Below the pieces are notes generated by a model, which was given only the letters and a program-made list of their open reading frames with translations, had not been told where the DNA came from and searched no databases. Positions 8,737-17,851 of a stretch of 64,000 bases of DNA are shown here, piece by piece. Source of the DNA: Sulfitobacter sp. M05 (GTDB taxonomy: Bacteria; Pseudomonadota; Alphaproteobacteria; Rhodobacterales; Rhodobacteraceae); contig NZ_JABEDH010000002.1 of assembly GCF_029285175.1 (NCBI RefSeq), positions 930,001 to 994,000 of the forward strand, in the 5' to 3' direction. Within the stretch, counting starts at the first letter, position 1. Every line of letters starts with the position of its first letter. A program made the translations under genes and the position numbers.

Positions 8737-9120
8737 ATGGATTTCAAAATGTTAAGCTGTGTGGCCACCGCAGTCTTTGGCGCGCTTTGCCTGATCCTCA
8801 TGGTGCTGCCCGAATTGATCTACTGGATGTTTGCCCTTGAACAGGCGCAGGTGGGCGATGTCCTTGCCAAACGCGCGGCTATGTTGTTTCTGGGGTTTGC
8901 AACGCTTTGTTTTATGGCGCGGGATACCATGCTGGACGAGGTGAAGCAGCTGGTGTCGGTGACTGTCATCACCGCAATGGTCGCTATGGCACTTCTTGGA
9001 ACTTACGAATTTTGGCAGGGCACGGTCGGTGCCGGTATCTGGATCGCTATTCTGGCTGAATGGGGGATTGCGGGGCTGTTTTTTCGCGGTCGACCAAGGG
9101 GAGAGGCCGCGAGCAAGTGA
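8737..9120 (+). CDS. Small four-helix membrane protein, unknown
   Basis: The ATG at 8737 follows GAGGAG at a good distance; the in-frame ATG at 8707 has no such site. The 127-residue protein has four predicted membrane helices (about residues 5-26, 44-62, 72-92 and 98-117). I know no function for it. Its last residues (about RGRPRGEAASK) are encoded by sequence matching the right half of the 100-bp intergenic repeat family (TCGACCAAGGGGAGAGGC). The native 3' end therefore appears to have been replaced or extended by the repeat. Confidence 0.7.
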   Translation: MDFKMLSCVATAVFGALCLILMVLPELIYWMFALEQAQVGDVLAKRAAMLFLGFATLCFMARDTMLDEVKQLVSVTVITAMVAMALLGTYEFWQGTVGAGIWIAILAEWGIAGLFFRGRPRGEAASK

Positions 9121-9146
9121 TTCAAGTTTTACTCAAAGCGCTCTAG
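9081..9146 (+). repeat. Palindromic intergenic repeat, copy A (right half only)
   Basis: The core GGTCGACCAAGGGGAGAGGC and the right arm (AAGTGATTCAAGTTTTACTC, then GCTCTAG) align with the right half of the copies at 46222-46327 and 63353-63456. The left arm is absent or unrecognisable, because this part is the coding sequence of the small membrane protein. It ends with CTAG, where a different miniature inverted repeat begins. Confidence 0.65.
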
Positions 9147-9201
9147 GACCAGTGGACATTCATCGCGCTGAAGGCAGGCGATGAAAATCCACAGACCCTA
9201 T
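9143..9201. repeat. 59-bp miniature inverted repeat related to the 2573-2844 element
   Basis: CTAGGACCAGTGGACATTCA (left) and the reverse complement of the right arm, TAGGGTCTGTGGATTTTCAT, are imperfect inverted repeats (17 of 22 positions from the AGG onward). Both resemble the terminal repeat of the 272-bp element (CTAGGGCCTGTGGACAATCA). Only about 12 bp separate the arms, so this looks like two element ends with the interior lost. It sits between repeat copies A and B. Confidence 0.6.
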
Positions 9202-9302
9202 GGCACCCAACCTTAAACATGAATCCCCAATACCTTGCCACGCTGCGCGTTCTTGGGCATCGGAGATACGAAATGCCTCAGGTTAAAGGCCGGACACTTT
9301 AG
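9201..9302 (-). repeat. Palindromic intergenic repeat, copy B
   Basis: Read on the minus strand, this begins CTAAAGTGTCCGGCCTTTAA, then CCTGAGGCAT, and ends GATTCATGTTTAAGGTTGGG. Both arms match the family consensus, but the core is diverged. Its outer CTAA supplies the TAA stop of the receiver-domain gene that ends at 9299. Confidence 0.65.
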
Positions 9303-9721
9303 TTCACCAGATTTGACGGGTCCTTTTGAAAAACCGCGTGAACGTATCGGCGGTCAAATTCTGTCTTGCTCAGCACAAAGGCGACACCAGCCGAGGATGC
9401 CTTTTCCCACATAAAGGGAGAGGGCCAGTCACTTATGATGATCACGGGGATGTCGGCGTAATTTGCATCACGGGCCAATTCGAGGGCGAAATCAGCACCC
9501 AGCCCATCGGGCAGGTTGTTATCCAGCAGGATCAGTGACACGGGCGCTTTTTCCATGACGCGACGGGCCAGTTTCAGGGTGGTCGCCGCCTCGATATGAA
9601 ATGGATGATTGGATTTTTGCATAATCCGGGTCAGTTTTTCCCGATCAAAATCGCTGTCCTCCACAATCAGACAGGTCTGGTGGGGCCGAGGTTTTGCGGT
9701 TTGGATGCGATCCGGCTGCAT
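9299..9721 (-). CDS. Single-domain response regulator receiver
   Basis: A 140-residue receiver domain with no output domain. The acidic pair is in CLIVEDSDFDREK, the phospho-acceptor aspartate in LILLDNNLPDG, the conserved Ser/Thr in VIIISDWPSP, and the lysine in FVLSKTEF. Stand-alone receivers relay phosphate or bind target proteins. No kinase gene is nearby. The stop TAA belongs to the end of the adjacent palindromic repeat. A divergent or upstream partner cannot be inferred from this window. Confidence 0.88.
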   Translation of the reverse strand: MQPDRIQTAKPRPHQTCLIVEDSDFDREKLTRIMQKSNHPFHIEAATTLKLARRVMEKAPVSLILLDNNLPDGLGADFALELARDANYADIPVIIISDWPSPFMWEKASSAGVAFVLSKTEFDRRYVHAVFQKDPSNLVN

Positions 9722-9783
9722 GTGTGACCCCTCTCATAATGCAGCCAAAGGGGTGCCATGAAAGCATTAAGATTAGGTGAGTT

Positions 9784-10935
9784 TCAGCGCGGCATCGGCG
9801 TTTGCTGTTTATTATAATCTCCCCAGTCTGAAATCTCGGGGTAATAGCTGCGCCGCCATGCGCGCACCCGCGGGTTCATAACGCGTCGCCACAGGGGCGG
9901 GATCATTGCGGCCATGGTCATCACCGGATACCCGAAAGGCAGTTGTGGTGCCTCGTCCGCTCCATAGTTCTGCAACACGGGAAACCGGCGGTCGGGTTTA
10001 TAGTGATGATCGGAATGGCGTTGCAGGTTGATCAACAGCCAATTCGATGCCTTATGTGCGGCATTCCATGAATGATGCGGTTTGACGTGTTCATATTTGC
10101 CATCCCCCAGATGTTTGCGGGTCAGCCCGTAATGTTCGATGTAATTGACCAGCTCTAGTTGCCAGATCGCGATACCGGCCTGCACAAAAAACAGCATCAG
10201 CCCGGACCAGCCGCCAAGGATCAAGGCAAGGCTGATAAAGGCGATTTGCAAGCCCCAGTATTTCCAGAACGGATTGCTGCGGTTGTGCCAAGGCAGATTT
10301 TTGCGGGCCAGCATATTGGCCTCGGCCTTGAAGGCGGAATGCAGGCACTGGCGCAAGACCCGCGGATAGAACCGGTGAAACCCTTCGTTGTATCGGGCCG
10401 TCACCGGATCGCGTGGCGTGGCAACATAGCGGTGATGCACCAGAAGGTGTTCGGAACGGAAATGCGAGTAAAGTACCATCGCCAGCAAGACGTCTGCCAG
10501 AAACCGCTCAAGCCGGTTTTTCTGGTGCATTAACTCGTGACTATAGTTGATCCCGATGGTCCCGGTGATCACGCCGACGCCAAAGAACAGCGCAATGCGT
10601 TCGAACAGGCCCAGATGTTCCGCCTGCGGCACATACCAGATCAGCCCGAATACCGTCAGCAGCTGCGCCGGCACCCAGATCAGCGTGACCAGGCGATACC
10701 AATACAGGTCGTCGTCGTTGGCCTCTAGGTCGGCATTGTCCAGATTGAGCCCCAGCACAGCGTCCAGCAATGAGAACAGGAACCATGTGACCAGCGGCAG
10801 CAGGGCAATGCTCCAGCCGCCAGTCAGGGCACAGACCCAAGCCAGCGGAATAAGGCCCAGTGACATCCAAAATGGCAGGGCGCGCGACAGGCGGCGCAGG
10901 TCACTGCGGGGAATTGGCGTGGTGTGTCGGGACAT
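9784..10935 (-). CDS. AlkB-like di-iron alkane 1-monooxygenase
   Basis: An integral-membrane non-haem di-iron hydroxylase of 383 residues. The histidine boxes of alkane/xylene monooxygenases are all present: HELMHQ, then SEHLLVHHRYVATPRDP, NYIEHYGL (the HYG box diagnostic of AlkB-type enzymes) and LQRHSDHHYKPDRRFP. Several membrane helices lie in the N-terminal half. The family inserts oxygen at the terminal carbon of n-alkanes using rubredoxin. No rubredoxin gene is nearby, so the electron donor is unknown. It is transcribed in the same direction as mutY, 87 nt downstream of it. Substrate could also be another hydrophobic chain. Confidence 0.88.
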   Translation of the reverse strand: MSRHTTPIPRSDLRRLSRALPFWMSLGLIPLAWVCALTGGWSIALLPLVTWFLFSLLDAVLGLNLDNADLEANDDDLYWYRLVTLIWVPAQLLTVFGLIWYVPQAEHLGLFERIALFFGVGVITGTIGINYSHELMHQKNRLERFLADVLLAMVLYSHFRSEHLLVHHRYVATPRDPVTARYNEGFHRFYPRVLRQCLHSAFKAEANMLARKNLPWHNRSNPFWKYWGLQIAFISLALILGGWSGLMLFFVQAGIAIWQLELVNYIEHYGLTRKHLGDGKYEHVKPHHSWNAAHKASNWLLINLQRHSDHHYKPDRRFPVLQNYGADEAPQLPFGYPVMTMAAMIPPLWRRVMNPRVRAWRRSYYPEISDWGDYNKQQTPMPR

Positions 10936-11022
10936 GGCGGGGCCTCTGGGGTAGGAATTGACCCATGTTACCGCAGATTGTCAGGCGGGCAAACCGGCGA
11001 CGGAGGTGAGCGGCAGGAGTTA

Positions 11023-12072
11023 TTACCCCTGCGCCAAATCGTAAGCCTTGCGCATGACCGTGGGCAAATCCGATGGGCGGAACCGGGTGCGCGGGACAAA
11101 GTCGCCGGGGGTGTCATTGGGTACCTTTGCCAGCTGAACCGTTAAGATCAGGTGGAAATGGGTGAACGTGTGGCGGACCTCGCCAGCGAGGGCCTGCCAG
11201 TCGGCGGCGACCGGGGGCGTACCTTTGGGCAAGGGCGCGCTGGTGTCGACCCAATCTGAACCGGGCCAGCCCAGCATCCCGCCCAGCAACCCTTTTTCGG
11301 GGCGGGTTTCCAGCAACCACGCCCCATCGGTGCGCTGCGCCAGATAAACCGTACCATGACGCACCGGTTTGGGCTTTTTCGGCGTTTTTTTGGGCAGCTC
11401 GTTTTGGGTGCCCATGGCGCGGGCGGCGCAGGGATCGCGCCATGGGCATATGCCGCAGGCTGGCGATTTGGGGGAACAGATGGTTGCGCCCAGATCCATC
11501 ACTGCCTGGGCATAATCCCCGGGGCGCTTGGCGGGTGTCAGGGCTTCGGCACGTTCCATTAACACCGGTTTCACCGCCGGCAGCGGTGTGTGGACATCAT
11601 AAAGCCGCGCCATCACCCGTTCGACATTGCCGTCCAGCACCGTGTGGCGCAGATCAAATGCAATCGAGGAGACGGCGGCGGCAGTATAAGGCCCGATGCC
11701 GGGCAGCTTCAGCAGCGCGGCATGATCGGCTGGAAACTCGCCGGCATGTTCATCCACGACAGCGCGCGCGCATTTCAACAGGTTGCGGGCGCGGGCGTAA
11801 TATCCCAATCCGGCCCATTCGGCCATCACATCGGCATCTTGTGCCGCAGCCAGATCGCCAACTGTCGGCCATCGCGTCACGAAACGCTGGAAATAGTCGC
11901 GCACCGTTGCAACGGTGGTTTGTTGCAACATGATTTCGCTCATCCAGATGCGGTAAGGATCGGGTTGCACACCGGCCTTGCGTTGCGCCGGCCCCACACG
12001 CCAAGGCATTTCACGGGCATGAATATCGTACCAATCCAGCAAAATGCGCGGCAGGGCGATGGTATCTGGCAT
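11023..12072 (-). CDS. mutY: A/G-specific adenine DNA glycosylase
   Basis: Removes adenine mispaired with 8-oxoguanine. The 349-residue protein has the helix-hairpin-helix LLKLPGIGPYTAAAVSSIAF with the catalytic aspartate in VLDGNVERV. The iron-sulfur ligands are spaced C-x6-C-x2-C-x5-C (CSPKSPACGICPWRDPC). A C-terminal NUDIX-like recognition domain (ARPEKGLLGG-type region, VRHTFTHFHLIL) completes it. I used ATG 12072; a TTG 9 nt upstream is possible. It is divergent from the dciA-like gene. Confidence 0.95.
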   Translation of the reverse strand: MPDTIALPRILLDWYDIHAREMPWRVGPAQRKAGVQPDPYRIWMSEIMLQQTTVATVRDYFQRFVTRWPTVGDLAAAQDADVMAEWAGLGYYARARNLLKCARAVVDEHAGEFPADHAALLKLPGIGPYTAAAVSSIAFDLRHTVLDGNVERVMARLYDVHTPLPAVKPVLMERAEALTPAKRPGDYAQAVMDLGATICSPKSPACGICPWRDPCAARAMGTQNELPKKTPKKPKPVRHGTVYLAQRTDGAWLLETRPEKGLLGGMLGWPGSDWVDTSAPLPKGTPPVAADWQALAGEVRHTFTHFHLILTVQLAKVPNDTPGDFVPRTRFRPSDLPTVMRKAYDLAQG

Positions 12073-12165
12073 ATCACGCAATTTTTATGTCCCTCTGGCC
12101 GGCATTGGTTGGTGCTGGAGCGCCGATAAACTATCATATAGAAAGCGCTGAAAGGAAACACAGCC

Positions 12166-12672
12166 ATGCCGCCACGGCGCACCAGCACAAAAGGGTTCAA
12201 ACGCACCGACAGCTTGTTGTCGGGGCAGATACGTCGCGCGTCAGAAACGCGCGGTTTTGCCCAATCGCGCTTGTTGACCCAATGGAGCGAAATCGCCGGT
12301 CAGGATATCGCGGCAATCGCCCAACCTGTTGAAATCGGATACAATCGCGGGGGTATGGGCGCGACGCTGACCTTGCTGACCAACGGGGCAAATGCGCCTA
12401 TGCTGGAAATGCAGAAAGAACAGCTGCGGGCGAAAGTGAATGCGGTCTATGGCTATAATGCGATTGCCCGTGTGCGGATCACGCAGACGGCATCGACAGG
12501 TTTTGCCGACGGCAAGGTTTCATTCGGGCACAAGAAGCCAGAGGCCAAGCCCACCCCTGACCCGGCGCTGCGACAAATGGCGGCGGCGGCTGCGCAACCT
12601 GTTTGCGATGATGGCCTGCGTGCGGCCCTTGCGCGTCTGGGTGAGAACATATTGAACAAGAACAACCGCTGA
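12166..12672 (+). CDS. DciA-like DUF721 protein
   Basis: A 168-residue DUF721 protein. DciA proteins of this family load the replicative helicase in bacteria lacking DnaC. The conserved part is QSRLLTQWSEIAGQDIAA followed by PVEIGY and GATLTLLTNGANAPML, a KH-like region, with a flexible lysine-rich C-terminus. It is the first gene of a plus-strand run (dciA-like, dsbA-like, CoA transferase) divergent from mutY. Gene function as a helicase loader is taken from the family, not shown here. Confidence 0.85.
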   Translation: MPPRRTSTKGFKRTDSLLSGQIRRASETRGFAQSRLLTQWSEIAGQDIAAIAQPVEIGYNRGGMGATLTLLTNGANAPMLEMQKEQLRAKVNAVYGYNAIARVRITQTASTGFADGKVSFGHKKPEAKPTPDPALRQMAAAAAQPVCDDGLRAALARLGENILNKNNR

Positions 12673-12691
12673 ACAGCAGCAAAGGAACGAC

Positions 12692-13378
12692 ATGATGCAA
12701 CGCAGAAACATGATACTTGGTGGCTTTGCCGTGCTTGGCCTTGGCGGCTGGGCATTGACCAGCAATCTGGGCGGCAAAAGCGGGTCGACAGAGATCACAA
12801 ATATGGCCGGTGCTGCAAATGCGCAGACCACAACGGGTGACTTCGACACCTCCAGCATTCAGGAAATGGTGCTTGGGAACCCCGATGCGGCAGTGACTGT
12901 GATCGAATACGCTTCCTTTACCTGCCCGCATTGCGCAGATTTTCACAGCGGGGCCTTCAAACAACTGAAGGCTGATTTCATCGACACCGGCAAAATCAAA
13001 TTTATCTACCGCGAAGTCTATTTTGATCGTCCGGGCCTGTGGGCATCGATGATTGCGCGCTGCGGCGGACAAGATAAATTTTTCGGTATCGTCGATCTGA
13101 TTTTCAAGGGGCTGTCCACTTGGGCGCGTGCCGGCGAACCTGCCGCTATTGTCGAAGAGCTGCGCAAGATTGCGCGTCTGGCCGGTATGGACAACGAAAC
13201 CATCGACGCCTGTTTGCAGGATGGCGATAAGGCTCAGACGCTGGTGGCATGGTTCGAAGAAAACAAGGACCGCGACAACATCACCTCAACGCCCAGTTTC
13301 CTGATCAATGGTGCCAAACATTCGAACATGCCCTACGCCGAGATGAAAAAACTGATCGAAGCCGAACTGGGCAGCTGA
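12692..13378 (+). CDS. DsbA-family thiol-disulfide oxidoreductase
   Basis: A 228-residue exported thioredoxin-fold protein. The N-terminal signal (RRNMILGGFAVLGLGGWAL) has an RR start that might use Tat or Sec. The CPHC redox site is at residues 78-81 (YASFTCPHCADFH), an inserted helical domain follows, and the cis-proline loop is TSTPSFLING. It probably oxidises or isomerises cysteines of periplasmic proteins. It lies 19 nt after the dciA-like gene, and its stop overlaps the next start (TGATG). Confidence 0.93.
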   Translation: MMQRRNMILGGFAVLGLGGWALTSNLGGKSGSTEITNMAGAANAQTTTGDFDTSSIQEMVLGNPDAAVTVIEYASFTCPHCADFHSGAFKQLKADFIDTGKIKFIYREVYFDRPGLWASMIARCGGQDKFFGIVDLIFKGLSTWARAGEPAAIVEELRKIARLAGMDNETIDACLQDGDKAQTLVAWFEENKDRDNITSTPSFLINGAKHSNMPYAEMKKLIEAELGS

Positions 13379-14502
13379 TGAACGAGGAAAACCGCGGCCC
13401 GCTGGCCGGTCTCAAGGTTGTTGAAATGGCCCGGGTTCTGGCGGGGCCATGGGCCGGTCAGACCCTGTCGGATCTGGGCTGTGATGTCATCAAGGTAGAA
13501 AGCCCGGCCGGCGATGATACGCGCCAATGGGGCCCGCCGTTTGTGGAACGGGATGACGATGTTTCGGCGTCCTATTTCCATTCCACGAATCGCGGCAAGG
13601 CCAGCGTGACCATTGATTTTCGCACAGAGGAAGGTCAAGCGCGGCTGAAAGACCTGCTGCGCGATGCGGATATCGTGATCGAGAACTTCAAGACCGGCGG
13701 TCTTGCGAAATACGGGCTGGATTATGATAGCCTGCACGCCGAGTTCCCGCGTTTGATCTATTGCTCTATCACTGGTTTTGGCCACACCGGGCCTTATGCC
13801 CACCGCGCGGGATATGATTTTATCATTCAGGGCATGTCGGGTCTGATGTCGATCACCGGCGAACCCGACCGCCAGCCGCAAAAGTCCGGTATGGCGATCA
13901 CCGATGTTTTCACTGGTGTTTATGCGACCACTGCCATTCTTGCCGCGGTTCATCAGCGCGGCAAGACGGGACGCGGCCAACACATTGACATGGCCCTGCT
14001 GGATTGTGCGGTTGCGATCACCGGCAATCAGGCGATGAATTACATGACGACCGGCGTTGCGCCGACGCGGATGGGCAATGCCCACCCCAATCTGACCCCC
14101 TACGAGGTGTTTAATACCTCGGACGGGCATATCATCATCGCCACCGGCAATGACGGGCAGTTCCAGCGCCTGTGTCGTTTGCTTGGGCTGGACGATATGG
14201 CGATTGCACCCGAGTATGCCAAGAACGCCGGCCGTGTGGCGAACCGCCCCGAGATGAACCGCCGGATCGAGGGGGCCACGTCACAGCGCACCCGCGACGA
14301 TTTGCTGGCCGCCTGTGAGGCGCATAACGTGCCTGCTGGTCCGATCAACAATCTGGATGACGTGATGGCTGATCCCCAAGTGGTTGCCCGGGGTATGCAG
14401 ATCGAACTGGACGGTGTGCCGGGTTTGCGTTCGCCCTTCCGGTTCTCGGATGCGGAGCTTGCGCTGCACCGTCCGGCCCCGAAACTGGGCGAGGACAACT
14501 GA
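13378..14502 (+). CDS. CaiB/BaiF family III CoA-transferase
   Basis: The 374-residue product is a family III CoA-transferase, which moves CoA between organic acids through an aspartyl-CoA intermediate. It opens with GPLAGLKVVEMARVLAGPWA and SDLGCDVIKVESPAGDDTR. The catalytic aspartate lies in HIDMALLDCAVA, and AGPINNLDDVMADPQVVARG is typical of the C-terminal domain. The ATG at 13378 overlaps the dsbA stop, so an upstream extension was rejected. The acyl substrates cannot be inferred. Confidence 0.93.
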   Translation: MNEENRGPLAGLKVVEMARVLAGPWAGQTLSDLGCDVIKVESPAGDDTRQWGPPFVERDDDVSASYFHSTNRGKASVTIDFRTEEGQARLKDLLRDADIVIENFKTGGLAKYGLDYDSLHAEFPRLIYCSITGFGHTGPYAHRAGYDFIIQGMSGLMSITGEPDRQPQKSGMAITDVFTGVYATTAILAAVHQRGKTGRGQHIDMALLDCAVAITGNQAMNYMTTGVAPTRMGNAHPNLTPYEVFNTSDGHIIIATGNDGQFQRLCRLLGLDDMAIAPEYAKNAGRVANRPEMNRRIEGATSQRTRDDLLAACEAHNVPAGPINNLDDVMADPQVVARGMQIELDGVPGLRSPFRFSDAELALHRPAPKLGEDN

Positions 14503-14534
14503 AGCGAGGATTGCTTTCGTTGGAAGTGTCCGCG

Positions 14535-15530
14535 TCAGGCCGACTTTGGCAAGGCATCCAGTGCTTGGAACAATGCGTTGCCTTCTGCCAATGTAAGCCG
14601 CACCGGTAGGGTGATGACTTTGCTGCGGAAACTGGCAGGCAGGCGCACGGCATCTTTTTCAGTGGTGACAAGTTGGGCACCACGGGCGGCTGCATCCGCT
14701 TCCAATCGGGCCATCAGGGCATTGGTCAGGGGTTGGTGGTCGTCCAGGCCTTCGGCATGGATAATTTCAGCGCCCAAACCACGCAGAGTGGCAAAGAACT
14801 TTTCCGGGTGGCCGATCCCGGCAAAGGCCAGAACGCGGCTGTCACTCCAGTCCATTCCTGTTTTCAGCGGCTCAAGCCGGGCCGCTACCCGCGCCAGATC
14901 GGCAGGAAGGGATGTGCTGTTGGCAAAGTTTTCCTGCGCGGTGTTGTCCCCGATGGAAAGCAGGATATCGGCGCGCGCCAGACCTGTGTTTGCCGGTTCA
15001 CGCAGTGGCCCCGCGGGCAGACACAGGCCGTTGCCAAACCCACGCGCTGCATCCACGACTACCACGGACAGATCATAGGCCAATGCAGGGTTCTGAAACC
15101 CGTCATCCAGCACAATTACGCTGGCCCCTGCCGCCTGCGCCGCCTGCGCCCCTGCCGCGCGATCCTTGGCCACCCAGACCTCGGCAAATGCAGACAGTAG
15201 CAATGGTTCGTCCCCGACATCCGCAGCCTTGTGGCGCGCCGGATCAACCCGTACCGGCCCTTCCAACGTGCCGCCATAGCCGCGCGAAACGATGTGCGGT
15301 TCGTGAAACAACCCGCGCAGATGTTCGACCACCGCCATCACAGTGGGGGTCTTGCCGGTGCCGCCAGCATTGATATTGCCGACACAAACCACCGGAACCG
15401 CCATGCGATGTCTGTCTCCCTGCGCCAATCGCCGTGCCGTCGCGGCGGCATAGAGGGCACCCAAGGGGCGCAAGGCGGTTGCACGCCAGTCAGGGCTAGG
15501 CAGGTGCCAAAAGACAGGGGGGCGGATCAT
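14535..15530 (-). CDS. lpxK: Tetraacyldisaccharide 4'-kinase
   Basis: LpxK phosphorylates the 4' position of the lipid A disaccharide at the inner membrane. The 331-residue protein has an N-terminal hydrophobic segment, then the P-loop [13 protein letters not shown] (residues 51-63), SRGYGG, the DEPLLLS-containing segment and [11 protein letters not shown]. These are the usual LpxK landmarks. It overlaps waaA by 4 nt (ATGA) and is the last gene of the pmbA-cysQ-DUF4170-waaA-lpxK run, grouping lipid A and Kdo steps. Confidence 0.96.
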   Translation of the reverse strand: MIRPPVFWHLPSPDWRATALRPLGALYAAATARRLAQGDRHRMAVPVVCVGNINAGGTGKTPTVMAVVEHLRGLFHEPHIVSRGYGGTLEGPVRVDPARHKAADVGDEPLLLSAFAEVWVAKDRAAGAQAAQAAGASVIVLDDGFQNPALAYDLSVVVVDAARGFGNGLCLPAGPLREPANTGLARADILLSIGDNTAQENFANSTSLPADLARVAARLEPLKTGMDWSDSRVLAFAGIGHPEKFFATLRGLGAEIIHAEGLDDHQPLTNALMARLEADAAARGAQLVTTEKDAVRLPASFRSKVITLPVRLTLAEGNALFQALDALPKSA

Positions 15531-16768
15531 GAGCGGCTCAACTCCTTGTCCAGCGCGTCTTGTACAAGATCGATAATTCTGTCGGTCAACTCGGCCCCCT
15601 GACTGATCACGTCCCAGCCAGCGTGCGCCATCGCGGCGGCCTGATCGGGGGCGATCAGCCGTGACACGGCGGTGCCCAAAGCGTCCACATCATTGACGAT
15701 CCGCGCCGCACCGGCAGCGGCAAGGCGCGAATAGGACGGCATAAAGTGACGCAGCCGCGGACCATAAAGGATGGCAGACCCCAAAGCCGCAGCTTCCAAG
15801 GGGTCACAGCCATCGCCATGGCCCCGCGATAGGGTGCCGCCCAGAAAAGACACCGGTGCCAGCCGGAAAAACAGCCCGCGTTCGGCGGCATCCGCGGACA
15901 CCAGCAATTGCGTGGTGTCATCGGGAAATTGGCCGTCATCCCATTGCGCGATTGTAATATTGCGGCTTGCGGCCTGTTCCAGAACATCGCCCACCAACGC
16001 AGATACCTCGGGCTGGATGATCAATAACAAACGGTGCGAAAGACGCAGGGCCTGCTTATGTGCCCCAAGGATGATCCTGATTTCTTTGTTCGAGACCCCG
16101 GCGGCAAACCATGTGGGGCGCCCGCCCACTGCGGCACAAAGATCAGTCAAATCGCTTTCGACACAGGGCAGAACCCGTCCACCGGCCAGAAGTGCGCCGG
16201 TCCCGCCGAGGGATTTTGATGGCAGGTCCAGTCGGCTAAGCCGTTTGAAATCGCGGGTTGACCGGGCAAAGACTGCATCGAATGTTGACAGCAGCCGGCG
16301 CGCCAAAGCCGGCAACCAACGGTCGCGCCGGCCGTCAAACCCGCGCGCATCGGCATCTATCAGGAACATGGGACAGCCGCGATCCGCGGTTTCAAGAACA
16401 AGATTGGCCCGCAGATTGCCCCAGACCCAGATACAGCTATCCGGTTGCCAATGATCAAGGAAGGCGCTGACCGCCGCGGGGTGTTCGCTGGGCACCGCAC
16501 ATTGGATCAGCGGGCACCCGGGTTTAAGCGGCACCGGACGGTAGCTGCCGTCCTGGTCGGGCAAGGTGATCAGCACACTCAGCCCCTCGCGCGCTGCGAC
16601 CAGTCGCATGGCGAAATCCTGCACCGCCAGCAGGTTGGACGGTTCTCCGGCGTGTATCCAGACCAGCTCGCCTTCGGGGCGCTGGCGCGGCGGGGTTGTC
16701 TCGGGTGCCAATGTGGTGTGCCGTGTCAAAGCACGGTAGGCCGTCAGCCCCAGAGACGACCGCGCCAT
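15527..16768 (-). CDS. waaA: 3-deoxy-D-manno-octulosonic acid (Kdo) transferase
   Basis: Adds Kdo to lipid A precursor from CMP-Kdo. The 413-residue protein has the two-domain GT-B layout. The N-terminal part has [17 protein letters not shown] and a region corresponding to the acceptor-site loop. The C-terminal part has [20 protein letters not shown], and the CMP-binding [28 protein letters not shown]. The canonical membrane start is short and some motifs are degenerate compared with enterobacterial KdtA (for example EPS where others have S-x-GE). Linkage to lpxK with a 4-nt overlap supports the call. Confidence 0.88.
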   Translation of the reverse strand: MARSSLGLTAYRALTRHTTLAPETTPPRQRPEGELVWIHAGEPSNLLAVQDFAMRLVAAREGLSVLITLPDQDGSYRPVPLKPGCPLIQCAVPSEHPAAVSAFLDHWQPDSCIWVWGNLRANLVLETADRGCPMFLIDADARGFDGRRDRWLPALARRLLSTFDAVFARSTRDFKRLSRLDLPSKSLGGTGALLAGGRVLPCVESDLTDLCAAVGGRPTWFAAGVSNKEIRIILGAHKQALRLSHRLLLIIQPEVSALVGDVLEQAASRNITIAQWDDGQFPDDTTQLLVSADAAERGLFFRLAPVSFLGGTLSRGHGDGCDPLEAAALGSAILYGPRLRHFMPSYSRLAAAGAARIVNDVDALGTAVSRLIAPDQAAAMAHAGWDVISQGAELTDRIIDLVQDALDKELSRS

Positions 16769-16774
16769 GGGGGG

Positions 16775-17017
16775 TTAGCCCAGCTCTTCGGTGGACGAGG
16801 CCGCGGTTTCTTCGTCCCGCAACCGGTGCAGATGGGCAATGAAATAGCGCATATGTGCATTGTCGACGGTGCGCTGTGCTTCGTTTTTCCAGGCGTCAAA
16901 GGCGCTGGCATAATCTGGGAAAATACCAACAACGTGAATGTCATCGACGTTCTTGAAGGTGTTCTCGCTGGGGGTTACCAGTTCGCCACCAAAGACGAGG
17001 TGCAGGCGTTGGGTCAT
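16775..17017 (-). CDS. DUF4170 protein
   Basis: An 80-residue cytosolic protein recognisable as DUF4170 by HLVFGGELVTPSENTFKNVD followed by VGIFPDYASAFDAWKNEAQR and AHMRYFIAHLHRL. Its function is unknown to me. It is consistently placed just upstream of waaA, here with a 6-nt gap, so a link to lipid A/Kdo assembly is plausible but unproven. Confidence 0.88.
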   Translation of the reverse strand: MTQRLHLVFGGELVTPSENTFKNVDDIHVVGIFPDYASAFDAWKNEAQRTVDNAHMRYFIAHLHRLRDEETAASSTEELG

Positions 17018-17074
17018 GTCAGGATCCTTGTTGATGCGGGCAAGCCTATGTGCTGCGTACCCAGATGGGAAGTG

Positions 17075-17851
17075 TCACGCAAGGGCGTCGATCAGGGCCG
17101 TTGAAATTGACGCCGCTCCGGCAACCACACCGTTCAGGCGTGGATCGGGATTGTTGAACCGCAACGCGATGCCGGTCCGGTCATGGGCAATGCCACCTGC
17201 TTCGGCCACAATCAGCGCGCCGGCGGCAATGTCCCATTCCCAGCTTTTGCGCAGGGTCAGCATCGCTTCGAACCGGCCTTCAGCGACCAGCGCAAGGCGA
17301 TAGGCCAGAGATGGGCGGAAGCTGCGTTTGAAGGCGGGGCAGGCCCCGGCTTTCCAGACATCTCCCTGCATCGCCGGTTTGGCCACCAGCACAGAAGACT
17401 GGGCCAGTTGCGTCTGGCCCGACGCGGCGATCGGCACCCCGTTGCAGGTTGCCCCCATGCCTTTCGCCGCTGCATAAAGCTTGTTTCGCAAGGGAAGGTA
17501 AACGACTGCCGCCGTGATTTCCCCTTGCTCGGCGATTGCGATTGAATGCGCCCAAGTGTCAGAGCCTTCAAGAAAACTGCGGGTGCCGTCAATCGGATCA
17601 ATGATGAACACCCGGTCCCGGGACAGGCGGTCGGCATTGTCCTCGGTTTCTTCGGACAGCCAGCCATAGTCGGGCCGCGCCAGCCGCAATGTCGAACACA
17701 GCTGCGCATTGACCGCCAGATCGGCCTCTGTCACGGGCCCTGCGCCATCCGCCTTGTCCCAGCGCCGCGCCGTTGGCCCGGCATAGCTGGTGGCGACCCG
17801 TCCGGCGATACGGGCAGCGTCGATCAATAGGGGCAGGTCACGCGCCGGCAA
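17075..17851 (-). CDS. cysQ: 3'(2'),5'-bisphosphate nucleotidase / inositol monophosphatase family
   Basis: The 258-residue protein belongs to the Mg-dependent phosphatase family. The first metal site is in PVTEADLAVN and GWLSEETEDN, the second is FIIDPIDGTRSF (85-93), and the third WEWDIAAGALIVAEAGG. Acidity and length suit CysQ (3'-phosphoadenosine 5'-phosphate hydrolysis), but an inositol-phosphatase role is not excluded. It overlaps the upstream pmbA by 14 nt, so the two are coupled. Confidence 0.85.
   Translation of the reverse strand: MPARDLPLLIDAARIAGRVATSYAGPTARRWDKADGAGPVTEADLAVNAQLCSTLRLARPDYGWLSEETEDNADRLSRDRVFIIDPIDGTRSFLEGSDTWAHSIAIAEQGEITAAVVYLPLRNKLYAAAKGMGATCNGVPIAASGQTQLAQSSVLVAKPAMQGDVWKAGACPAFKRSFRPSLAYRLALVAEGRFEAMLTLRKSWEWDIAAGALIVAEAGGIAHDRTGIALRFNNPDPRLNGVVAGAASISTALIDALA

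Noticed and set aside
13333-14130. 265-codon frame opposite the CoA-transferase gene
   Set aside because: Antisense shadow of a well-supported gene, with no ribosome site or family motif.
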